The notes beneath the pieces are model-generated. The model saw only the letters and a program-made list of their open reading frames with translations, ran no database searches and was not told the DNA's origin. From an uncultured Sutterella sp. (GTDB taxonomy: Bacteria > Pseudomonadota > Gammaproteobacteria > Burkholderiales > Burkholderiaceae_F), in the NCBI GenBank assembly GCA_905202595.1, contig CAJKSP010000039.1, forward strand, positions 1 to 23,454: 23,454 bases of DNA. Reading direction: 5' to 3'. Of this stretch, positions 14,772-22,067 are shown piece after piece (the stretch's first letter is position 1; the number at the start of each line of letters is the position of its first letter). The position numbers were made by a program, and so were the translations under genes.

Positions 14772-15944
14772 TCAAATAAGCGCTTCAAGTTCAGCGAGCT
14801 CTTCTTCCGGCGTCTTGCGGCGGGCCGCCTCTCTCTCGTCGGCGAGCTCCTCCTCCCAAGGCTCCGGCGCGCGCGGAACCTGCGGATGGTCGCTGCGCCA
14901 CTGCGCAGAAAATTCCGCCACGGCCGAGCGCAGCAGATCGAGGCCTTCGCCAGTGAGCGCCGAAACGAAGACCGCCTTGGGCTCGCCGGCCGGACCGCGA
15001 ACAATCTCCGCCGGATGTCCAGAGAGATCGATTTTGTTGTAGACGATGATCGCGGGAACGTCGTCGGCATGGATGTCCGCCAGCACGGCATTCACCTCGG
15101 CAATCTGCGCCTCGCGCACGGGCGAGGCTGCATCAACGACGTGCAGCAGCAGATCGGCATGCACCGTTTCGTCGAGCGTGGACTTGAAGGCTTCGATCAG
15201 CTGATGCGGCAGCCCTCGGATGAAGCCCACCGTATCGCTCGCAACAACCGTCTCCTCATCATTGAGCCAGAACTTTCTCGCCGTCGTGTCCAGCGTGGCA
15301 AAGAGCTGATCGGCCGCGTACGAATTCGCGCGCGTCAGCTTGTTGAAAAGCGTCGACTTGCCGGCATTGGTATAGCCCACAAGCGAAACCGTCAGCGCGT
15401 CGCCGCGGCTGCGAGCTCGGCGCTGCGTGCCTCGCTGCTTGGCGAGCTTCTTGAGCTGATCGCGAAGCCGCTTCACCTGCACGCCGATCATGCGGCGGTC
15501 GAGCTCGATCTGCTTTTCGCCCGGACCGCCCGTCTTCCCCAAGCCGCCGCGCTGACGCTCGAGGTGAGTCCAGCCGCGCACGAGGCGCGTCGATAGGTGC
15601 TCAAGGCGCGCAAGCTCCACCTGCAGGCGGCCTTCCCTGCTCTTGGCCCGAGCTCGGAAGATTTCGAGAATCAGCTCCGTGCGGTCCATCACCGGAAGAT
15701 TGGTCTCTCGGGCCAGATTGCGCTGCTGGCCCGCTGAAAGCGCGATGTCGAACACAATGACATCAGCGCCGGCTTCTCGCGCAAGCTCGCCGAGCTCCTC
15801 CGTTTTGCCAGACCCAATGAAAGTAGCGGCATCTGGCTTGTCGCGCTTCGCCTGCATGAGTCCGCAGGGCTCGAGCCCGTCGGACGTGACGAGCAGCCGG
15901 AGCTCTTCGGCGGAATCCTGATAGAACGTGCGGCCGACGGCCAC
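14772..15944 (-). CDS. hflX: HflX ribosome-splitting GTPase
   Basis: This GTPase binds the 50S subunit and splits stalled ribosomes. The frame from 15944 gives 390 residues. The N-terminal HflX domain includes FIGSGKTEELGEL, ATRLVRGW-like STRLVRGWTHLERQ (118-131) and GGLGKTGGPGEKQIELDRR. The GTPase domain has G1 GYTNAGKST (190-198), G3 DTVG (237-240), G4 NKID (303-306) and G5 SAL (328-330). A Glu-rich tail ends the protein. The GTG at 15944 falls inside the family's first beta strand. The open frame continues upstream through RAFLVTV, matching the AVLVHI strand of E. coli HflX, to an in-frame TGA at 16014-16016. The only candidates there are ATT (16010) or CTG (16007), below a GGAG at 16021-16024. 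The true start is therefore uncertain and perhaps non-canonical. Confidence 0.93.
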   Translation of the reverse strand: MAVGRTFYQDSAEELRLLVTSDGLEPCGLMQAKRDKPDAATFIGSGKTEELGELAREAGADVIVFDIALSAGQQRNLARETNLPVMDRTELILEIFRARAKSREGRLQVELARLEHLSTRLVRGWTHLERQRGGLGKTGGPGEKQIELDRRMIGVQVKRLRDQLKKLAKQRGTQRRARSRGDALTVSLVGYTNAGKSTLFNKLTRANSYAADQLFATLDTTARKFWLNDEETVVASDTVGFIRGLPHQLIEAFKSTLDETVHADLLLHVVDAASPVREAQIAEVNAVLADIHADDVPAIIVYNKIDLSGHPAEIVRGPAGEPKAVFVSALTGEGLDLLRSAVAEFSAQWRSDHPQVPRAPEPWEEELADEREAARRKTPEEELAELEALI

Positions 15945-16133
15945 CGTTACGAGAAAGGCGCGCGAGGCTTTGCGCTCGCGCGATTCGTCAATCTGAAAGC
16001 TGGTCAGAATCGATCAGCCGCTCCGCTTCTCGCGGGACGGCCCTCGCGTTGTAAATCGATGAAGTGCTCGGCGCCGGACGCGCCAAGCGGAATCCCCTGA
16101 GGCCGGAGCGGCTTGCGCCGGCACAGGTCGCAA

Positions 16134-16168
16134 AAGCCCCGCCGAGTTCAATTGAGCTCGCGGGGCTT
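16134..16168 (-). terminator. Rho-independent terminator after hfq
   Basis: AAGCCCCG/CGGGGCTT (8 bp) continues into CGAG/CTCG past one bulged base, with a ten-base loop. On the minus strand the stem runs into TTTTGC. It lies 53 bases after the hfq stop and about 125 bases before the probable hflX start, so hflX would need read-through or its own promoter. Confidence 0.7.
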
Positions 16169-16220
16169 CCTGCAGAGCAGCGCCTTCTCTCATGACGGCG
16201 CTGCATCAAAAGGCGCCTTC

Positions 16221-16469
16221 TCAGTTCGAGCCTTCCTGCGGCGGAGCCGGAGGCATGTTCACGGCGCGCGTCGGCACGACGGTGCTGATGGCATGCTTGT
16301 AGACCATCTGCGTCACCGTGTTGCGCAGCAGCACGACGTACTGATCGAACGACTCGATCTGTCCCTGCAGCTTGATGCCGTTCACGAGATAGATCGAAAC
16401 AGGAATGTGCTCCTTGCGCAGAACGTTAAGGAACGGATCCTGCAGCAGCTGTCCCTTGTTATTAGCCAT
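16221..16469 (-). CDS. hfq: RNA chaperone Hfq
   Basis: This 82-residue Sm-like protein forms a hexamer that pairs small RNAs with mRNAs. Compared with E. coli Hfq, nearly every core residue is conserved: GQLLQDPFLN with Gln10/Asp11 of the proximal face, VSIYLVNGIKLQGQIESFDQYVVLL, and the Sm2 motif YKHA at 57-60. The rim patch reads R-K-E-H (18-21) instead of R-R-E-R, as in other beta-proteobacteria, and the C-terminal tail is short. The start MANNKGQ is the family start and has GGAG ten bases upstream; the open frame continues upstream but without family sequence. It lies between der and hflX, the usual order. Confidence 0.98.
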   Translation of the reverse strand: MANNKGQLLQDPFLNVLRKEHIPVSIYLVNGIKLQGQIESFDQYVVLLRNTVTQMVYKHAISTVVPTRAVNMPPAPPQEGSN

Positions 16470-16776
16470 TTTGTTTGTTCTCCGGGACCCTGGCGCCGCA
16501 CCCTCGGGTCTCATTCTTATTCTTATCAGGCGGCGGAGCCCGCTGTGTGCGTCCAGCGCAGCGCCCGCCGTCATTGCTGCCCGGCCTGTCCGAGCGAAAA
16601 AGCGCGCCGTTTCAAAAAATGAAAAGCGAAGGGCGCGCCAGCAATAAACCGCCCAAAACCGCCGAGAGCGGTCCGATAGCGATCTTATCACCCGCGGCCG
16701 GCGCCGCCCGGCCAGCGCTCCTCGGGCAAGCAACTAAAACGTAAGCGTCTGCATCAAGGCGCGCGCAACCCCAAGC
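16470..16776 (-). promoter_or_regulatory. der-hfq intergenic region, hfq leader
   Basis: No gene is seen. A short hairpin, ACCGC-N5-GCGGT (16658-16672), is followed on the minus strand by TTTT, a possible weak terminator for der. Just upstream of the hfq ribosome-binding site the minus strand reads AAG-AAT-AAG-AAT (plus 16513-16524), followed by GAG. That is a run of A-R-N triplets of the kind bound by the distal face of Hfq. No convincing sigma-70 promoter was found by eye. Confidence 0.4.
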
Positions 16777-18126
16777 TCAGTGCCGGCGGTCGTCTTCCTT
16801 CACAAACGGATTGTCCTTCGTGCGGAACTCTACGCGCAGAGGCGTTCCTGCCAGATTGAACTTCTCGCGGAACCACTGCTCGAGATAGCGGCGGTACGAC
16901 TCGCCGATGTCCTGCAGCGCATTGCCGTGCACAACGATCACCGGCGGATTGCTGCCGCCCTGATGCGCATAGCGGGGCTTCGGACGGCCGCCGCGAGCGC
17001 GCGGCGGCTGCTGGCGCTGCACGGCTTCGAGCAGCGCTCGCGTAAGCTTGGGCGTCGGCAGCTTGGCGTAGGCCGCAGCATGCGCGTCGTCCACCGCATG
17101 CATGAGATGATTGAGGCCGTTGCGCTTCAGCGCGGAGATGCGGATCTTGCGCGCCCAGCGCAGGAAATGGAGCTTCTGATCGATCTCGAGATCGGCGCGC
17201 TCGCGCTCGTACGAGTCGAGAAGATCCCACTTGTTCACGGCAACGACGAGCGCGCGGCCGCTGTCGAGCACGTAGCCCGCAATGTGCGCATCGGACTCCG
17301 CCACGCCCGCCTTGGCGTCGATCACGAGGATGACGACATTGGCATCTTCGATCGCCTGCAGCGTCTTCACGACGGAGAACTTCTCCACCGCTTCAAAGAC
17401 CTTGCCCTTCTTGCGCAGGCCGGCCGTATCGACGAGCTCGTAGGGGCGCCCCTCGTATTCAAAGTCGACCTTGATCGCATCGCGCGTCGTGCCCGGCATG
17501 TCGTAGGCAATCAGACGCTCTTCGCCAAGAAGCGCATTGATGAGCGTGCTCTTGCCTGCGTTCGGGCGGCCGGCAACCGTCACCTTGACTTTCTTCGGCG
17601 CATTCGGATCGACGGGCTCCTCATCCTCTTCATCCTCAGGGAAGCCCTCGAGCGCGAGATCGATCGCATCCGACACGCCTCGACCGTGCGCCGCAGAGAT
17701 GAGCACCGGCTCGCCGAGGCCAAGTTCGTAGAACTCCGCCTTCGCTGAATCCGGAAGCCCCTCCGCTTTGTTCACGACGAGAATGGTCTTGCGGCCCGAC
17801 CGGCGGAGATGCTGCGCGATGCGCTGGTCCTGCGGCGCGAGGCCCGTGCGGGCATCGCACACAAAAAGCACGGCATCAGCCTCTTCAATGGCGAGCTCAG
17901 CCTGGCTGGCCATCGCCTTCACGATGCCTTCGCTTCGCACAGGCTCAAAGCCGCCCGTGTCGACCACGAGATAGGGGCGAGGGCCCACGCGGCCCTGACC
18001 GTACTGGCGGTCGCGCGTGAGGCCGGCGAAATCCGCAACGATGGCGTCGCGGCTGCGGGTGAGCCGGTTGAAAAGCGTGGACTTCCCGACGTTGGGTCGT
18101 CCCACGAGCGCAATGACTGGAAGCAT
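16777..18126 (-). CDS. der: Der (EngA), double GTPase for 50S ribosome assembly
   Basis: This 449-residue essential GTPase has two tandem G domains. The first has GRPNVGKST (9-17), DTGG (56-59) and NKAE (119-122). The second has GRPNAGKST (186-194), DTAG (233-236) and NKWD (298-301). An acidic linker (EDEEDEEPVD, about 164-173) separates them. A C-terminal KH-like domain (about 355-440) follows, ending in the basic DNPFVKEDDRRH typical of the family. The NKAE at the first G4, in place of the usual NKxD, is also seen in other Der proteins. The start MLPVIALVGRPN is the family start, but the ribosome-binding site is weak and lies next to a terminator-like hairpin. It follows bamB as in other proteobacteria. 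Confidence 0.98.
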   Translation of the reverse strand: MLPVIALVGRPNVGKSTLFNRLTRSRDAIVADFAGLTRDRQYGQGRVGPRPYLVVDTGGFEPVRSEGIVKAMASQAELAIEEADAVLFVCDARTGLAPQDQRIAQHLRRSGRKTILVVNKAEGLPDSAKAEFYELGLGEPVLISAAHGRGVSDAIDLALEGFPEDEEDEEPVDPNAPKKVKVTVAGRPNAGKSTLINALLGEERLIAYDMPGTTRDAIKVDFEYEGRPYELVDTAGLRKKGKVFEAVEKFSVVKTLQAIEDANVVILVIDAKAGVAESDAHIAGYVLDSGRALVVAVNKWDLLDSYERERADLEIDQKLHFLRWARKIRISALKRNGLNHLMHAVDDAHAAAYAKLPTPKLTRALLEAVQRQQPPRARGGRPKPRYAHQGGSNPPVIVVHGNALQDIGESYRRYLEQWFREKFNLAGTPLRVEFRTKDNPFVKEDDRRH

Positions 18127-18142
18127 AGGAGGGTTCTCTAGG

Positions 18143-18184
18143 AAAAAAGGATGCCGCGCTGGGGCGCTTCGCTCCCGGCGCGGC
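18143..18184 (-). terminator. Terminator or attenuator between bamB and der
   Basis: The stem GCCGCGC/GCGCGGC (18153-18159 with 18178-18184) has further internal GG-GCG/CGC-CC pairing. Four bases later the minus strand carries a run of six T residues (18143-18148). The T-run ends only 16 bases before the der ATG, so hairpin formation and der translation initiation could interfere with each other. Confidence 0.65.
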
Positions 18185-18246
18185 TGGCTGTGAATCGGTA
18201 CGCCTGAGCGCCGCAGATGCCGGACTCAGACTGAAAGCGGCCCGAG

Positions 18247-19395
18247 CTATTCGGCAAGCGGCTCCTGAATGACATAAGCGACTTCGCCGTCAACCGTCTG
18301 GAAGACCGCGCCGTAGCCGAACTGCGCGGCAGGCGTCGTCACCGCATCAGAAAGCTTCGTGCGGGCGATGATCTCGCCGTTGGCTGGATTGAAGAACGTG
18401 AGGTAGCCCTCAAAGTCGCCGACGACGAGCGCCGAGCCCACGCGGATCGGCGCCGAGACGCGGCGGTAGAGAAGGTCGCTGTTCACCCAGGCTTCTCGGC
18501 CGTTCTGGCGATTGAAGGCATGCACGCGCCCTTCGGCGTCGACGTCATAGACAAAGCGCGCATCGGCAATCGGCCCCGTCACAGCATCGATCTTCTGATT
18601 CCAGACGAGACGGCCGTTGCGGGACTGCATGCAGACGAGATTGCCCTGGAAGGCCGCTGCGCACATAAGCTCCTGGTCGACCCAGGGGCGGCCCACGACG
18701 TCGATCAGACGCTCGACTTCGGTGATGCCCTTGGCTACGCCGATGACGGCGTCAAAGACGACGGTGCCCTTGTTGGGATCAAGCGCAAGAAGACGGCCGT
18801 TGGCCTGCCCGATGAGAATCCCTGCGGGCGACCAGGCCATCTGCGAAAAATTGCGAACAGAAAGCGACGGCGCCTGCCCCTGGTAGTACCAGGCGCGCGA
18901 GCCCGTGATGAGGTCGAAGCCTGTAATGCGCGTATCGGACGTCTTCACGATGACGCGGCCCGCGCCGACGAGCGGCGGCACTTCAACGTCAGAGGTCAGC
19001 GCCGCCTTCCAGACGGCGCGGCCTTCGGCGTCGAAGACCTGCACTTCGCCCTTGTCCGTACCGACGGCAATGTAGTTGCCGTCGGTGCCGACGCCGGCTG
19101 TGACGGCGCCGTCGGTCTCGGCTTCCCAGACGATCTCGCCGGTCTGCCGGTCGATGCGGCAGAGCTTGTTGCCGCCAGCCGCATAAACGGCGTTGTCGGT
19201 CACCATCGGAGCGAGGGCGCCCGTAGCTGACTCGCCCACCTGAGCGCGCCAGACGATCTTGGCCTGCACGCGCGGCGTGAACTCGGTGAGCTCGTTGGGC
19301 TCATGCGTGTCGGAGGCTGAAAAGAGCCCGCAGCCGGCGAGCGGCAGCGCGGCGGCAATCACTGCCAGGCGGACGAGCGTTTGCTTGATGGACAT
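18247..19395 (-). CDS. bamB: BamB, outer-membrane protein assembly lipoprotein
   Basis: This 382-residue lipoprotein is a beta-propeller subunit of the BAM complex that folds outer-membrane proteins. The signal peptide ends in the lipobox LAGC with lipidated Cys22 followed by Gly, so retention in the inner membrane is not signalled. The rest shows repeated PQQ-type blades, for example LCRIDRQTGEIVWEAE, VQVFDAEGRAVWKA, LLALDPNKGTVVFDA and CMQSRNGRLVWNQK, in line with eight blades. Length is close to E. coli BamB (392). The ribosome-binding site is poor. It lies between yfgM and der, the standard order. Confidence 0.96.
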   Translation of the reverse strand: MSIKQTLVRLAVIAAALPLAGCGLFSASDTHEPNELTEFTPRVQAKIVWRAQVGESATGALAPMVTDNAVYAAGGNKLCRIDRQTGEIVWEAETDGAVTAGVGTDGNYIAVGTDKGEVQVFDAEGRAVWKAALTSDVEVPPLVGAGRVIVKTSDTRITGFDLITGSRAWYYQGQAPSLSVRNFSQMAWSPAGILIGQANGRLLALDPNKGTVVFDAVIGVAKGITEVERLIDVVGRPWVDQELMCAAAFQGNLVCMQSRNGRLVWNQKIDAVTGPIADARFVYDVDAEGRVHAFNRQNGREAWVNSDLLYRRVSAPIRVGSALVVGDFEGYLTFFNPANGEIIARTKLSDAVTTPAAQFGYGAVFQTVDGEVAYVIQEPLAE

Positions 19396-19836
19396 AGGTC
19401 TTTACTGTTGTTCTTCGTAGGACGCGGCCTCAGAGAGCGGCTTGGCGCCCCGGGAGACATGAAGAAAATGCCGGGCCTTCAGCAGCCGCCGGCCGTCCTT
19501 TTGAATAAGGAGCCGTTCGAAAAGGAGCTGCACCAACGTCTTCTGCAGCTCATGAGTTCGAACGGCGCGCCCTCGATTCTAACGAAAGAGCGCGCGCGTA
19601 CGGGCGAAAGCGGGGCGGGAAGTTGGCGCTCCATGCGCCTGACGCGGCCGGAAGCGCTTCGGAAAGCGCCGGTGCTGAATGCAAAAGCGGCGCCGATCGC
19701 GCTGCAGAAGAGCGCCGCAGCCTTGCAAAGAAAAGGCTCGGCGGCTTAGGCAGGCCGAAGTCGGCGCCGGATTCGTCGAATGAGACGGGCGCTGCCGCCA
19801 GCGGCTGCGCCCGGACTCCTGAAACGCCCTCAGGCG
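19396..19836. other. Unusually long yfgM-bamB gap without a convincing gene
   Basis: These 441 bases separate two genes that are normally close. A plus-strand open frame crosses the gap (it could start at the ATG at 19459, end 19749), but its product is basic, repetitive in composition and recognisable as nothing; I do not call it. A strong hairpin lies at 19787-19812. A smaller AGCCTT...AAGGCT repeat lies near 19722-19741. The gap may hold a bamB promoter, a decayed gene or an unrecognised RNA. Confidence 0.35.
19787..19812 (-). other. Stem-loop just after yfgM
   Basis: GGGCGC/GCGCCC continues through an A/A or C/T type mismatch into a GCCG/CGGC inner stem with a four-base loop, 25 bases past the yfgM stop codon. 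It lacks a T-run. It may be a 3'-end stabiliser or Rho-assisted stop. Confidence 0.45.
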
Positions 19837-20484
19837 TCAGGCCGCAGGCGGCAGCGAGCCGAGCTTGAATTCGACGACGCGCAGGATCGGATCGTTCTGA
19901 TACTTCGCCTTGCCGTCGTCAAGCACCTTCTGCCAGCATTCGCGCGCCTTGGCGATGTCGCCCTTGGCGGCATAGACATCGCCCTGGCGGTCGAGAACGA
20001 GCGAGGTCTGACGTTCGTCGGGCTTGGCGCCCTCCAGCGTCTTCAGCGCCTCGTCGAGCTTGCCGCTGTCAAAGTAGACGCCCGCAAGGCGGACGCGCGC
20101 CAGCGTGTCGTACTCGGGACGGCCCGACTTGTCGATCACCCACGTCAGGCGCTGAGCGGCCGTATCAAAGTCGCCCGCAGCGAGCGCAGCCTTCGCCGCG
20201 GCAAGCGCGCCGAGCGTCGCATAGATCGTGCCGTCGTATTCGGCAATCAGACCCGCGGAGAGGGACTTCACATTCTTGGCATCGTCATGCAGGACCGCCT
20301 GCTGCAGCTGCATGTAGACCGCAGCGGCCTTGCCCGCCTGATTGCGGTGCCACCAGTTCAAGCCGTTCCAGCCGGCGAAGCCGAGGCAGCAGACGCAGAC
20401 AGCAGCCGTGATCGGGGTGCCCCACCGATCCCAGAATGCCTTCATTTGATCGATGCTTTCCTGCTCTTGAAGGTCGTAGGCCAT
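19837..20484 (-). CDS. yfgM: YfgM-type inner-membrane TPR protein
   Basis: This 215-residue protein has a short cytoplasmic N-terminus (DLQEQESIDQMKAFWDRWGTP), one membrane helix (about 24-44) and a periplasmic tetratricopeptide-like domain. TPR-like units include ATLGALAAAKAALAAGDFD, LARVRLAGVYFDSGKLDEAL and GDVYAAKGDIAKARECW. E. coli YfgM partners the chaperone PpiD at the Sec translocon and assists exported proteins. The family signature at the N-terminus and the position between hisS and bamB make the call firm. AAGGAG lies about 12 bases upstream. Confidence 0.93.
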   Translation of the reverse strand: MAYDLQEQESIDQMKAFWDRWGTPITAAVCVCCLGFAGWNGLNWWHRNQAGKAAAVYMQLQQAVLHDDAKNVKSLSAGLIAEYDGTIYATLGALAAAKAALAAGDFDTAAQRLTWVIDKSGRPEYDTLARVRLAGVYFDSGKLDEALKTLEGAKPDERQTSLVLDRQGDVYAAKGDIAKARECWQKVLDDGKAKYQNDPILRVVEFKLGSLPPAA

Positions 20485-20525
20485 CGCTCAGATTGCTCCT
20501 TGGAGTCTTGGTTGATGTGCGAAAC

Positions 20526-20575
20526 GCAATGCATTGCTCGCGAGCCGCCGCGCATCCAACCGCGCGGCAGCTCGC
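20526..20575 (-). other. Palindrome plus strong stem-loop between hisS and yfgM
   Basis: A perfect 12-base palindrome, GCAATGCATTGC (20526-20537), is directly followed by a 13-bp stem, GCGAGC-GCCGCGC/GCGCGGC-GCTCGC (20540-20575), with one mismatch and an eight-base loop. No T-run follows. The structure sits about a dozen bases after the hisS stop and 42 bases before the yfgM start. Confidence 0.5.
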
Positions 20576-20588
20576 GAAAGCGTTGATT

Positions 20589-21905
20589 TTACTTCGAGGC
20601 GGGAGCTGCAAGCGAGCGAAGCGCCTGCGCAACCGCATCGGCCGCATCGGCAAGCGCCACGCGGGACTGCTCGGCAAACGGCACGGTCTGCCCTGCATGC
20701 TCGCGAAGCGCCTTCACGGCGACAGCGCCTTCGGCCATCTCGTCCTCGGTCGCGAAGACGACGAACTCTGCGCCTGACGCATCAGCCTTCTTCATCTGGC
20801 TCTTGATGCTCGCCGCACCCGGGTGCACCATCACGCGCACGCCGAGATCGCGCATGCGCTCCGCAAGGAGCATCGCCTGCTTCTGCGTCTCGCCGTCGTG
20901 GTGAATGACATAGACGTCCGTCTGCGAGCGCGTCGGCACGTTGCCCACTTCGCGCATGAGTTCGATGATGCGCTCGACGCCCATGGCAAAGCCCACGCCG
21001 GGCGCCGGCTTGCCGCCGAGCATCTCAACGAGCGGATCGTAGCGGCCGCCGCCGCAGATCGTGCCCTGCGCGCCGAGCTTGTCCGTAATCCACTCGAAGA
21101 CCGTGTGGTTGTAGTAGTCGAGCCCTCGCACCAGGCGCGGATTGATCGTGTAGCTGATCCCCGCTGCGCTCACGAGCTCCTCGAGGCGGTTGAGGAATGC
21201 GCGGCTCTCTGCGCCGAGATAGTCGAGCAGGCGCGGCGCCGCATTGACGAGATCCTGCATGTCGGGATTCTTCGTGTCGAGAATGCGCAGCGGATTCGTA
21301 TAGAGGCGGCGCTTGGCATCGTCGTCGAGCTCGCTCTGATGCGCTTCAAAGTACTTGATGAGCGCTTCGCGGTGCTTTGCGCGCTCATCCTGCGCGCCGA
21401 GCGTATTCATTTCGAGGCGGACTTCGCCCACGCCGAGCGCCTTCCAAAGGCGCGCAAGCATCATGATGATTTCGGCGTCGATGTCGGGGCCGGCCATGCC
21501 GAGCGCTTCCGCACCGAACTGGAAGAACTGGCGGTAGCGGCCGCGCTGCGGACGCTCATGACGGAACATCGGCCCAAAATACCAGAGGCGCTGCGTGGTG
21601 CCGTAAAGCAGGTTGTGCTCGTTCACGGCGCGCACGACCGCCGAGGTGCACTCCGGACGCAGCGTCAGCTGATCGCCGTTCATCGAGTCGGTGAAGGAAT
21701 ACATCTCCTTTTCGACGATGTCGGTCACTTCGCCCACGCCGCGGGTGAAGACGCGCGTGTTCTCCAGAATCGGCGTGCGGATCTCCTGATAGCCGTAGCG
21801 TTCAAGAACATCCACAGCCGTCTTTACGACGAACTGCCAGATCGGGGCGTCCTGCGGGAGCATGTCGTTCATGCCCTTGACGCCGGTGAATTTTTCCTTG
21901 GCCAT
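20589..21905 (-). CDS. hisS: Histidyl-tRNA synthetase
   Basis: This 438-residue class II aminoacyl-tRNA synthetase charges tRNA-His. It shows motif 2 at YFGPMFRHERPQRGRYRQF (109-127, with Arg115), the HisA loop LVRGLDYYNHTVFE (258-271, with Arg260), the HisB loop GTICGGGRYDPL (281-292) and motif 3 GFAMGVERI (305-313). The C-terminal anticodon-binding domain runs from about 328 to 425. Length is normal, with a slight Ala-rich tail. The ribosome-binding site is weak (GAG about nine bases upstream). It follows ispG, the common proteobacterial arrangement, but a terminator lies between them. Confidence 0.98.
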   Translation of the reverse strand: MAKEKFTGVKGMNDMLPQDAPIWQFVVKTAVDVLERYGYQEIRTPILENTRVFTRGVGEVTDIVEKEMYSFTDSMNGDQLTLRPECTSAVVRAVNEHNLLYGTTQRLWYFGPMFRHERPQRGRYRQFFQFGAEALGMAGPDIDAEIIMMLARLWKALGVGEVRLEMNTLGAQDERAKHREALIKYFEAHQSELDDDAKRRLYTNPLRILDTKNPDMQDLVNAAPRLLDYLGAESRAFLNRLEELVSAAGISYTINPRLVRGLDYYNHTVFEWITDKLGAQGTICGGGRYDPLVEMLGGKPAPGVGFAMGVERIIELMREVGNVPTRSQTDVYVIHHDGETQKQAMLLAERMRDLGVRVMVHPGAASIKSQMKKADASGAEFVVFATEDEMAEGAVAVKALREHAGQTVPFAEQSRVALADAADAVAQALRSLAAPASK

Positions 21906-21965
21906 GCTGGAATCTCAATCGTCAGCGCGGACTGGCGGCGCAGGCGCGCCGGCCGCTCTTCTTGA

Positions 21966-22008
21966 AAACAAAAATGCAAAGGCCCGAGAGCCGTCGGGCG
22001 CTCGGGCC
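21966..22008 (-). terminator. Rho-independent terminator after ispG
   Basis: GGCCCGAG/CTCGGGCC (8 bp, perfect; 21981-21988 with 22001-22008) is followed on the minus strand by TTTGCATTTTTGTTTTC. It lies 60 bases after the ispG stop and 75 bases before the hisS start. hisS then needs its own promoter or read-through. Confidence 0.75.
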
Positions 22009-22067
22009 GCCGAGCGAAAGCGCGCCAGGCGCGCTTGAGAGAAGAGGCGCAGCCTGAAGCCGGCGCT

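Noticed and set aside
15988..16209. 73-codon minus-strand frame between hfq and hflX
   Set aside because: It crosses the hfq terminator and has no family sequence. It is also out of frame with hflX, so it is not a displaced hflX N-terminus.
19381..19749. Plus-strand frame in the yfgM-bamB gap
   Set aside because: The long form overlaps the bamB start, and the shorter form from 19459 has only a marginal ribosome-binding site. The composition is basic and Ala-rich with no known domain. Kept as a gap observation, not a gene.
20823..21965. Plus-strand open frame opposite hisS
   Set aside because: Shadow of a complete, motif-rich class II synthetase gene. The frame is His/Arg/Ala-rich with no family resemblance.
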